DNA from: an uncultured Lachnospiraceae bacterium
Lineage (GTDB): Bacteria > Bacillota > Clostridia > Lachnospirales > Lachnospiraceae
Direction of reading: 5' to 3'
NCBI GenBank assembly: GCA_905233835.1
Contig: CAJOGB010000122.1
Span: 2,164-8,152 of the forward strand
Length of the DNA: 5,989 bases
How positions within the stretch are numbered: position 1 is the first letter of the stretch; the number at the start of each line of letters is the position of its first letter. Below are positions 1 through 5,263 of this stretch, one piece after another. The notes beneath the pieces were generated by a model that did not search any database, had not been told where the DNA came from, and saw nothing but the letters and a program-made list of their open reading frames with translations. The position numbers were made by a program, and so were the translations under genes.

Positions 1-221
1 TCATCGTACATGCCAAGGTTAATTAAGTTATTGGATAATAATTTTCCGATCAAAAATTCTGCGGAAATATAATATACTTTTTTCTTTCCTAAAATGCGCG
101 GGCGACCTTCCATTTCTTCTTTTGTCATAATAAGAAGGCCCTTTTGGATCTCCTCGTTGGTGCACTGGTCGATGCCGCGACCGAAGTATTTCTTCATAGT
201 TGCTTCAATTCTGTTTTCCAT
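1..221 (-). CDS. glgP: Alpha-glucan (glycogen/maltodextrin) phosphorylase, N-terminal part
   Basis: Partial gene: the first 73 codons are present and the rest lies beyond the left edge. The enzyme cleaves alpha-1,4-glucans with phosphate to give glucose-1-phosphate, using pyridoxal phosphate (family knowledge, GT35). What identifies it is the stretch near residues 48-70, with VYYISAEFLIGKLLSNNLIN followed by LGMYDE, matching the conserved N-terminal signature of phosphorylases (YxSxEFLIGRxLxNNLxNLG). The ATG at 221-219 is chosen because a purine-rich site (AGAAAGGAAG, about 227-236) precedes it at normal spacing. The start lies inside the end of the upstream lacI-type gene (28-base overlap), so translation is probably coupled and the two proteins co-regulated. 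The PLP-binding lysine is in the missing C-terminal part. A full protein of about 750-820 residues is expected. The choice between glycogen and maltodextrin as main substrate cannot be made here; the malQ neighbour favours maltodextrin. Confidence 0.9.
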   Translation of the reverse strand, partial: MENRIEATMKKYFGRGIDQCTNEEIQKGLLIMTKEEMEGRPRILGKKKVYYISAEFLIGKLLSNNLINLGMYD

Positions 222-1270
222 TTACTCTTCCTTTCTGTAACAATTTTATAGGCTCTACTAACACTCTGGCGTTCTAACAATTCTGCTTCGTAAATATCCT
301 GGGAAACGTCTTCGCCGTCCATAGCTTTTAAAAGTTTTTCCACGGAGGCTTTTATTAGTTCCTCCTTGGGCTGAACCATGGTGGTTAGCGGCGGATTCAA
401 AAAGTTTCCCAAGTTAATACCGTCGAATCCAACCACGGAAATGTCCTCCGGGATTCTAAGACCGGCTTCGTTAATGGCTTTATATGCTCCCATGGCTACT
501 AAATCCGAGGTGCAGTACAGTGCACTAAAGTCGAGGTTGCTGGCTAAAATATCTTTTGCGACAGCATAACCGTTTTCCGGTGTGTAGCCCGGGATGTCTT
601 CTCTCATGCGAAAGACGTAAGACTCGTCGTAGTAAAGTCCGTTGTCTTCCAGTGCGTGTCGATAACCGGAAAGTCGGCGTTCGCCGACGGCCAAGTCCGC
701 TTTGTTTCCGGCGATGATGGCGATTTTTTTGTGGCCGTTTTTGATTAAGTACTCCACGATGGTTTTGCTGGCGGCCTTATCGTCGATGGAAACCGTGGGT
801 AAATCCGCATGGAAGCGTTCGCCTTCTCGGGCCACGGTGCAAAGTACATAAGGCACGTTCATCTTTTTTAGCTTTTCCATGGAGTGATCCATCTGACCGC
901 CCAGGAAGATGATGCCCTTTAATCGCTTTTCGGTGGTAAGCTCCATGGCCACGTCCACCGCATCCGAAGTCTCGGAAATCGCATGTAAAAAGAAGTCATA
1001 TCCCTTTTCCTCCAAGGCCTTTTGAAAGGCGCCAAACATGGAGGTAAAAAAGATATTTTCAATACCCATGACAAGTAACGCCACGGTATTGGACTCTGTC
1101 ATCTTAAGATTTCTGGCACTGTTATTGGGAACGTAATGATACTCCTCGCAGATTGCAAGGACACGCTCTCTTGTTTTTTCGTTAATGGTGGGATCGTCGT
1201 TGATCGCGCGGGAGACGGTAGAAACTCCGACCCCTGCGATGCGGGCAATATCCTTTATGGTAATAGCCAT
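194..1270 (-). CDS. LacI-family transcriptional repressor, MalR-like
   Basis: A 358-residue protein of normal LacI/GalR length. Residues 4-24 form the classic helix-turn-helix (IKDIARIAGVGVSTVSRAIN), followed by the hinge helix around residues 48-57 (VPNNSARNLK). A periplasmic-binding-protein-like effector domain occupies roughly 60-340, including the typical SVVGFDG and LTTMVQP motifs. The start is supported by GAGGAA five bases upstream (1276-1281). It lies between malQ and glgP on the same strand: 55 bases after malQ, with its last 28 bases overlapping glgP. From this context it most likely represses the maltodextrin operon until a maltodextrin or related sugar binds. A matching operator lies over the malQ promoter (2860-2875), so the repressor would control its own synthesis. 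Family assignment is very secure. The ligand is inferred from neighbours only. Confidence 0.93.
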   Translation of the reverse strand: MAITIKDIARIAGVGVSTVSRAINDDPTINEKTRERVLAICEEYHYVPNNSARNLKMTESNTVALLVMGIENIFFTSMFGAFQKALEEKGYDFFLHAISETSDAVDVAMELTTEKRLKGIIFLGGQMDHSMEKLKKMNVPYVLCTVAREGERFHADLPTVSIDDKAASKTIVEYLIKNGHKKIAIIAGNKADLAVGERRLSGYRHALEDNGLYYDESYVFRMREDIPGYTPENGYAVAKDILASNLDFSALYCTSDLVAMGAYKAINEAGLRIPEDISVVGFDGINLGNFLNPPLTTMVQPKEELIKASVEKLLKAMDGEDVSQDIYEAELLERQSVSRAYKIVTERKSKWKTELKQL

Positions 1271-1289
1271 GTCATTTCCTCATGTGTTT

Positions 1290-1310
1290 CGGTGGCAAAA
1301 TCGGCCACCG
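1290..1310 (-). other. Intercistronic hairpin between malQ and the lacI-type gene
   Basis: A perfect 7-bp inverted repeat (CGGTGGC / GCCACCG) with a 7-base loop sits in the 55-base gap between the two genes. On the transcribed minus strand it is followed by AAACAC rather than a U run, so it is not a canonical terminator. It more likely protects the 3' end of malQ RNA or adjusts the amount of repressor message relative to malQ. Confidence 0.55.
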
Positions 1311-1325
1311 GTTTTAGCCTGCTTT

Positions 1326-2825
1326 CTAGTGTCTGCCATAGAGGTTTGCCAAATATAACATTTCCTCTGCCACCTTATCCGTCAGTTGTCCTTTTACAAG
1401 GCGCCATCTCCAGTTTTTTCCCAAGGTGGAAGGCTCGTTGATGCGGGCTTCGTTTCCGAGGCAAAGGTAATCCTGAATGGGGATGATACACATGTTTGCG
1501 GGAGATGAAATCGCCAGGCGAACCATCTTTTTTACAAAGCCCTTCTTTGTGATCCACTTAATATCCATAAAGCGCTTTGCTTCTTCCAAGGACTTTTTTC
1601 CCACGTTATCAAGCCAACCGTAAAGGGTCTCATTATCGTGGGTTCCGGTGTAGACCACGCAATTTTTGTCCATGTTAAATGGCAGATAATCGTTTGTCTT
1701 TGCGCCGCCTGTCTTTGGCTCGCGTCCGTCAAAGGCAAACTCCATAATCTTCATGTTCGGATATCCCGTATCCTTTACCAGTTTTCGAACGGTAGGGGTG
1801 ATATAGCCCAAATCCTCGGCAATAATATTTAACTTTCCGAGTTCCTTTTCCATGGTCTCAAAAAGTTCATATCCCGGACCCGGCTCCCACTGACCGACAA
1901 CCGCATCCTTTCGTCCATAAGGAATGGAATAATACTCATCAAATCCGCGGAAGTGATCGATACGGATGACATCGTAAAGTCTTTCGCAGGCTTTCATGCG
2001 GGAAATCCACCATTTATAGCCTTCCTTTTTATGCACCGGCCAATCGTAAAGCGGGTTTCCCCACATCTGACCTGTTTCGGAAAAGGCATCCGGAGGGCAA
2101 CCTGCCACAGACTTCGGCATTAAGTTTTCATCCATCTGGAAAAGTTTAGGATTACACCAAACGTCTGCGGAATCCGCTGCGATGTAAATCGGGATATCTC
2201 CGATAATCCGGATTCCCTGCTCATTTGCGTAGGCCCGAAGTTCCTTCCACTCGCGGAAGAATTCGTACTGTAAATATTTGTAAAAATCGATGTCGTTTTT
2301 GTATGTTTCTTTTGCGGTAGCAATGGCCTTTTCCTTTCGAAGGCGAAGGTCATCCTCCCACTCCGAAAATGCTGCGCCGCCGTGGGCATCCTTTAAGGCC
2401 ATGAAAAGCGCATAGTCTTCCAACCAAGGCTCGGCCTTGTCGAATTTTTCCACTTCCTTTTTGGTTTTCTCGTCGATTCGACCAAAGGCTGTTCGAAGCA
2501 AACGGAAGCGCTCGTTATAAAGGGCACCGTAGTCGATGTCGTTTTCTTTTGTGCCAAGATGGGCGTTGTCGCACTCCTCTTTTGTAAGAAGACCCTGCTC
2601 GATTAAGTTATCCAAATCGATAAAATAGGGATTTCCCGCAAAAGTAGAAAATGACTGATAAGGCGAATCACCGTAACTGGTGGGGCCTATGGGAAGAATC
2701 TGCCAGTAGGTCTGGCCCGCCTTCTTTAAAAAATCTATAAAATGATAAGCTTCTTTGGAAAAGCATCCGATGCCGTACTTGCCCGGCAAAGAAAAGATTG
2801 GTAATAATACACCGCTTGCTCTCAT
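1326..2825 (-). CDS. malQ: 4-alpha-glucanotransferase (amylomaltase, GH77)
   Basis: A full-length 499-residue protein, the usual size for short bacterial amylomaltases. The enzyme transfers alpha-1,4-glucan segments between maltodextrins, releasing glucose and building chains long enough for phosphorylase; it acts in the cytoplasm. Landmarks are the N-terminal GVLLPIFSLPGKYGIG, the WQILPIGPTSYGDSPYQSFS segment at 41-60, and IIGDIPIYIAADSADVW at 207-223. The catalytic residues are visible: nucleophile Asp290 in RIDHFRG, acid/base Glu337 in AEDLG, and the transition-state Asp397 in GTHDNET. The C-terminus has the family-typical GKNWRWR motif (469-475). The start has a strong AAGGAGAG site just upstream. 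It is the first gene of the operon, followed by the repressor and glgP, and its promoter carries a LacI-type operator. No damage is seen. Confidence 0.97.
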   Translation of the reverse strand: MRASGVLLPIFSLPGKYGIGCFSKEAYHFIDFLKKAGQTYWQILPIGPTSYGDSPYQSFSTFAGNPYFIDLDNLIEQGLLTKEECDNAHLGTKENDIDYGALYNERFRLLRTAFGRIDEKTKKEVEKFDKAEPWLEDYALFMALKDAHGGAAFSEWEDDLRLRKEKAIATAKETYKNDIDFYKYLQYEFFREWKELRAYANEQGIRIIGDIPIYIAADSADVWCNPKLFQMDENLMPKSVAGCPPDAFSETGQMWGNPLYDWPVHKKEGYKWWISRMKACERLYDVIRIDHFRGFDEYYSIPYGRKDAVVGQWEPGPGYELFETMEKELGKLNIIAEDLGYITPTVRKLVKDTGYPNMKIMEFAFDGREPKTGGAKTNDYLPFNMDKNCVVYTGTHDNETLYGWLDNVGKKSLEEAKRFMDIKWITKKGFVKKMVRLAISSPANMCIIPIQDYLCLGNEARINEPSTLGKNWRWRLVKGQLTDKVAEEMLYLANLYGRH

Positions 2826-2826
2826 A

Positions 2827-2837
2827 ATCTCTCCTTA
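2827..2837 (-). promoter_or_regulatory. Ribosome binding site of malQ
   Basis: The minus strand reads AAGGAGAGATT immediately before the ATG. This near-consensus Shine-Dalgarno sequence fixes the malQ start. Confidence 0.8.
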
Positions 2838-2859
2838 AATTCATAAAAACGGTAATCTT

Positions 2860-2875
2860 TTGGAAACGTTACCAA
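2860..2875. promoter_or_regulatory. LacI-family operator / possible CcpA cre site of malQ operon
   Basis: TTGGAAACGTTACCAA is palindromic at 7 of 8 base pairs around a central CG, the hallmark of LacI/GalR-family operators. Read on the plus strand it also satisfies the catabolite-response consensus WTGNAANCGNWNNCW at every constrained position. It covers about +1 to +15 of the predicted transcript, where a bound repressor would block initiation. The best candidate regulator is the LacI-type protein encoded two genes downstream of the site. CcpA binding is an alternative or may occur in addition. Confidence 0.75.
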
Positions 2876-2879
2876 TAAC

Positions 2880-2908
2880 AAAATAACATGGATGGAAACT
2901 TTATGCAA
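2880..2908 (-). promoter_or_regulatory. Promoter of the malQ operon
   Basis: On the minus strand, TTGCAT (2903-2908) lies 17 bases before TATTTT (2880-2885). The latter is preceded by TGT, an extended -10 that compensates for the moderate hexamers. Transcription would begin near 2874, inside the palindromic operator. The agreement of promoter spacing and operator position supports the call; the hexamers alone are weak. Confidence 0.55.
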
Positions 2909-2936
2909 GAACTATTTTTCACAAATAAAAAAGAAA

Positions 2937-2968
2937 AGACCGCTTTAAAATGCACCTCGTAAGTGCAT
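2937..2968 (-). terminator. Possible weak terminator after the TraX-family gene
   Basis: ATGCAC/GTGCAT forms a 6-bp stem with a 7-base loop at 2950-2968. On the minus strand it is followed by TTTTAAAGCGG and then a T-rich run (about 2925-2940). The hairpin overlaps the last codons and stop of the TraX reading frame (stop 2945-2947). The stem is short and only partly GC, so termination may be inefficient. Confidence 0.35.
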
Positions 2969-3908
2969 ATGGATAAGGCCTAAGATAAGCAAATGTGCCG
3001 GATAGAAAATGTAGAAGAAATACTTTCCGATCGTCTTTCCCTTATTTCCGCGATAACATGCCACCAATGCCAAATCGATAAAGGCCACTCCCTCAAAGAA
3101 GTTCATAAGGGTAAGCACGGTAACAGGCGCTGCCATTTGACCAACATAAGCACCTCTTTTTTTCTTCACGATGTAGCAGGTCACGATTGCCAGCACACCC
3201 ATGCTGCTGTAATCCGTATGCAAAACGCCTGCGATAAACATTCCGCCTGCAATGGTTAAAAAGCTAAGGAGAATCTGGCCCAAGGTTTCAAAAATTCGAT
3301 TTGAATTTATGGGTGTTCCGTTTTCCATTTTTAGCGCATCCGAAACTTCTTTTAAGATGACGCCATCGGTTGCTGCATCGGATTCTCGGATCTACCGTAA
3401 ATCCCTCGGGTGTACAAGCTCCCACCGGTTTTAATCGCATCTTTCGCTCTTCAAACCAGTTTGCGATTACATCCAAAAGCCAAATGGTTAAAAATCCGAT
3501 AAAGAGCGTGAAAAATACGTTTTGATGGGTGTAGGACAAATCCATGTTTTTAAAGGTAAAAAAGTCATGATATCTGTCAAACTCCGACGGATCAAAGGAC
3601 ATATCAAAGGGCACCTCGGAAATCAGGCAAAAAAGTCCCAAACGGGTGGCATACTTTTTTCGATTTCTCGTATAGGTAAAACCCTCCACCATTAAAAAGA
3701 TAAAGATCGGAAAGGCAATACGGCCGATTCCGCGGATGATGGTATCAAATATCCAGGGATCCATGCCAAGGATTTTATCCGGCCACGCACCAAACTCGCC
3801 GTTTATATATGGTTCTAAGACTGCGGCGCCGATGTGGTCGATAAACATTGTAATAATGGCGATCCACTTTAATGCCGCCCCGGTTAGTTCTTTTTGCTTT
3901 GCTTCCAT
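2945..3908 (-). pseudogene. TraX-family membrane protein, frameshifted
   Basis: Two reading frames together give a roughly 320-residue TraX-like protein. The first (from ATG 3908, with AAGGAG at 3918-3923) carries family landmarks. These are LKWIAIITMFIDHIGAAV (13-30), GRIAFPIFIFLMVEGFTYTR (62-81), the segment ending in SEVPFDM (97-103), and QNVFFTLFIGFLTIWLLD (129-146), most of which are membrane helices. Around residue 174 the sense passes to the +1 frame, which continues hydrophobic to 2945 with HTDYSSMGVLAI and FFYIFYPAHLLIL, typical of the C-terminal half. The +1 frame has a stop at 3392-3394, so the shift must lie downstream of it, probably at 3380-3391; removing one C at 3388-3389 restores the frame. 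TraX of F plasmid acetylates pilin; the role of Firmicute homologues is unknown to me. The gene follows the 65-residue orphan by 17 bases. A sequencing error is possible. Confidence 0.8.
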
Positions 3909-3925
3909 GTAATGCTACTCCTTGT

Positions 3926-4123
3926 TTATAAACTCTCGTTAAGAGACATATCCTCGACCAAAAACTGTATTACCTCGCTTGATTTTGCTTGGGGATGAGC
4001 TTTCACATAACAAATCAGCCCCCTCTCCCTTTCTTTCGACTTTTTTGCCTCATCAAGGAGCCCCTCTACAAAATCAAAATAACTATCCGGAACTTTATTT
4101 AACAGTTCTCTTAATTCATTCAT
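3926..4123 (-). CDS. Small hypothetical protein, 65 residues
   Basis: I do not recognise this family. The protein is hydrophilic, has no membrane segment or signal peptide, and appears mostly helical: an acidic, leucine-rich N-terminal half (MNELRELLNKVPDSYFDFVE) followed by a charged stretch (KKSKERER) and a second helical part around AHPQAKSSEVIQFLVEDM. The second part vaguely resembles the spacing of a small helix-turn-helix, but nothing firm supports DNA binding. The ribosome binding site is weak (only AGAG near 4130). It starts 17 bases after the broken small membrane protein and stops 17 bases before the TraX-family gene, so it is likely co-transcribed with them. It is the only undamaged frame between the antitoxin and malQ, which suggests it is a real gene. 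Confidence 0.6.
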   Translation of the reverse strand: MNELRELLNKVPDSYFDFVEGLLDEAKKSKERERGLICYVKAHPQAKSSEVIQFLVEDMSLNESL

Positions 4124-4140
4124 TATTTCTCTAATTCTTT

Positions 4141-4471
4141 TTACTCTACACGTTCTCCGTCGATTGTGTAGGTGTCAAACTCTTCAAGTAGTTCCAAATC
4201 ATCTATTTCATGATATCATCCGACTCATCTCGATCAAAAATCTTATGTTTTTTCTCTGCTAATACAACCACCACATTTTCTTCCGAATAATCCGGATAGC
4301 AATTTACAGCTTCTATTTCACGAACATCATCAATTATGTTAGATCTATCCTTGTATTTATTCTTAAAATTATCAGAAAGAAAAAGAATTTGTTTATAGAA
4401 TATAGTATTAAAATGAAAAACAAAACGCAGACTATAGTTAAGCAGGAAACAATCCCTATTATTCTTTTCAT
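4141..4471 (-). pseudogene. Small membrane-anchored protein of unknown function, two frameshifts
   Basis: No single frame is convincing here, but three consecutive segments join into one sensible 110-residue protein. The first, from ATG 4471, encodes a basic start and a strong membrane anchor (MKRIIGIVSCLTIVCVLFFI, then LILYSIN). The second (about 4390 to 4215) encodes a soluble region with LSDNFKNKYKDRSNIIDDVR and SEENVVVVLAEKKHKIFDRD. The third (to TAA 4141) ends in DDLELLEEFDTYTIDGERVE. Each join needs one extra base, and in each place a run of three A's (AACAAATTC; ATGAAATAG) would read through if it had four. The ATG is preceded by GGGGG at short spacing (3 bases). It starts 23 bases after the toxin remnant. 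I do not recognise the family; an extracytoplasmic role is inferred only from the anchor. Loss by homopolymer error or true decay cannot be separated here. Confidence 0.55.
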
Positions 4472-4494
4472 ATTCCCCCGAAATATACAAATTA

Positions 4495-4713
4495 TCAAAT
4501 CAAACTATTAAAATACTCTTGTGTGACTTTCAACTGATGGTTTCGAATGTGTTGCCACATTTTGGGATGTATTTCTCCACTCCCCTTGGATACTTTCGTA
4601 TACAGTGCTTCACCATTTTTCAGTTTCTTTCTGTAATAATAATGGTCCGTATCTTTATACAATTCCCACCCATCTTTTTCACAAAATCGTTTTAATTCTT
4701 TTCATCTCGGCAT
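4495..4713 (-). pseudogene. HicA-like toxin, interrupted by TGA at codon 4
   Basis: Read through one TGA (4702-4704), the frame gives a 72-residue protein resembling small HicA-type mRNA interferases. The fold signature is present: a helix with KELKRFCEKDGWELYKDTDH, where His24 matches the catalytic His of the family's GSHH region, then YYYRKKLKNG strands, a KVSKGSGEI strand, and a C-terminal segment LKVTQEYFN like the usual LxIxxEEF. The start ATG (4711-4713) has GGGGG seven bases upstream (4721-4725) and overlaps the antitoxin gene by 22 bases, the coupled arrangement common for toxin-antitoxin pairs. After the TGA no in-frame ATG occurs before the Met in PKMW, too late for a working toxin. 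The toxin is therefore predicted inactive. TGG (Trp) to TGA by a single change is my guess for the ancestral codon. Confidence 0.72.
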
Positions 4714-5123
4714 ACCATATCCCCCATAATTCTCTCATTATCACAAACCAAAAGTTTCAATACATAAGGAATCTGTGGAGCACGGTTAGGCGCCTTCGCC
4801 CAATAATTGAAATCATTATAAAAATCAAGAGCATAATCCTTCATCGAATCAGCAACCTGAGATAGAAGTTCCTCTTTTGTTTTTGCATTCTCTACCAAAC
4901 CCAATTCTTTGACATAAGCCGTGATTGACCCATCTTGCTCCTTATCAAGTTCAACGTGATACTTATAATCCTTAAAAACTTCAATCAAAAGATTTGAATC
5001 TAACATCGCGACATAATCATGAGTTCGACTTATAAAAGCCGGTCTTTCATGAACTACAGAATCCAAGGTCATACTCCAATTCTTGCGAACTTCACTTGCA
5101 TTTACGTAAAACGCCTCTGACAT
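4692..5123 (-). CDS. Antitoxin with Phd/YefM-like N-terminus and HicB-like body
   Basis: A 143-residue protein from the ATG at 5123, chosen because AGAAGGAGG lies six bases upstream; an upstream in-frame TTG at 5162 has no ribosome site and overlaps the promoter. Residues 7-50 look like the Phd/YefM DNA-binding fold: VNASEVRKNWSMTLDSVV, then RPAFISRTHDYVAML. Residues 53-100 look like the HicB ferredoxin-like fold: YHVELDKEQDGSITAYVKEL, then a helix after KTKEELL. The remainder (101-143) is a conserved-looking tail of unknown role. HicB and Phd antitoxins neutralise a toxin and repress their own promoter (family knowledge). Here the following gene is a HicA-like toxin, overlapping by 22 bases, which supports the role, but that toxin carries a nonsense codon, leaving the antitoxin apparently solitary. 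A palindrome over the start of transcription is a likely self-operator. Confidence 0.78.
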   Translation of the reverse strand: MSEAFYVNASEVRKNWSMTLDSVVHERPAFISRTHDYVAMLDSNLLIEVFKDYKYHVELDKEQDGSITAYVKELGLVENAKTKEELLSQVADSMKDYALDFYNDFNYWAKAPNRAPQIPYVLKLLVCDNERIMGDMVCRDEKN

Positions 5124-5147
5124 ACCATTCCTCCTTCTGTCCAAAAC

Positions 5148-5160
5148 GTACAACTTGTAC
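5148..5160. promoter_or_regulatory. Palindrome over the antitoxin transcription start, probable operator
   Basis: GTACAACTTGTAC is a perfect 6-bp inverted repeat around one central base. It begins five bases downstream of the -10 box and spans the predicted +1. Its position and symmetry suit autoregulation by the antitoxin, as in other Phd and HicB systems. Binding itself is inferred. Confidence 0.55.
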
Positions 5161-5164
5161 AATT

Positions 5165-5193
5165 ATTATATCGCCTTTTTCTGCAAGATACAA
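5165..5193 (-). promoter_or_regulatory. Promoter of the antitoxin-toxin unit
   Basis: A consensus TATAAT lies at 5165-5170, with TTGTAT (5188-5193) 17 bases upstream on the minus strand. Transcription would start near 5158. The -10 is perfect; the -35 matches only the TTG core. Confidence 0.6.
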
Positions 5194-5198
5194 GCTAA

Positions 5199-5224
5199 AA
5201 ACCTCGGTCAAGTGGCCGAGGTTT
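5199..5224 (-). terminator. Intrinsic terminator downstream of sodA
   Basis: AAACCTCGG/CCGAGGTTT forms a 9-bp stem with an 8-base loop. On the minus strand the stem runs directly into TTTTTAGC, a good rho-independent terminator for sodA transcription. It lies just upstream of the antitoxin promoter, insulating the two units. The plus-strand continuation (TTTAAAATG) is a poorer U run. Confidence 0.75.
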
Positions 5225-5245
5225 AAAATGTAACAATTTTGTAAT

Positions 5246-5263
5246 GGGGTCAGACCCCTTTTT
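5246..5263 (+). terminator. GGGGTCAGACCCC hairpin with T run on the plus strand
   Basis: GGGGTC-A-GACCCC is a perfect 13-base inverted repeat, realistically folding as a GGGG/CCCC stem with a five-base loop. On the plus strand it is followed by TTTTT, making a short strong terminator pointing into the sodA 3' end. On the minus strand it is followed by ATTAC. It abuts the sodA stop codon (5262-5264) and may also act as a 3'-end RNA protector there. Confidence 0.5.

Noticed and set aside
1136..1441. A 101-codon plus-strand frame
   Set aside because: It lies opposite the ends of the lacI-type gene and malQ, has no ribosome site and no protein-like pattern, and is a shadow.
2120..2389. An 89-codon minus-strand frame inside malQ
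   Set aside because: It lies entirely within the well-supported malQ reading frame on the same strand and has no family features.
3288..3391. The C-terminal tail of the first TraX frame as genuine protein
   Set aside because: It is arginine-, cysteine- and lysine-rich with no membrane character, whereas the +1 frame continues the family pattern over the same bases.
4203..4490. A 95-codon minus-strand frame starting at TTG 4490
   Set aside because: It has no ribosome site and no ATG start. Its first third is the out-of-frame reading of a membrane anchor, and it is better explained as the middle segment of the frameshifted protein at 4141-4471.
4702..4704. TGA as a selenocysteine codon in the HicA-like frame
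   Set aside because: No stable hairpin follows within the expected distance (the sequence is A/T-rich), and HicA proteins are not known selenoproteins.
4605..4865. An 86-codon plus-strand frame
   Set aside because: It is antisense to the toxin and antitoxin frames, with low-complexity Ile/His-rich composition and no supported start.
5124..5162. N-terminal extension of the antitoxin from TTG 5162
   Set aside because: The extension overlaps the predicted transcription start and palindrome, while an excellent ribosome site precedes the ATG at 5123.
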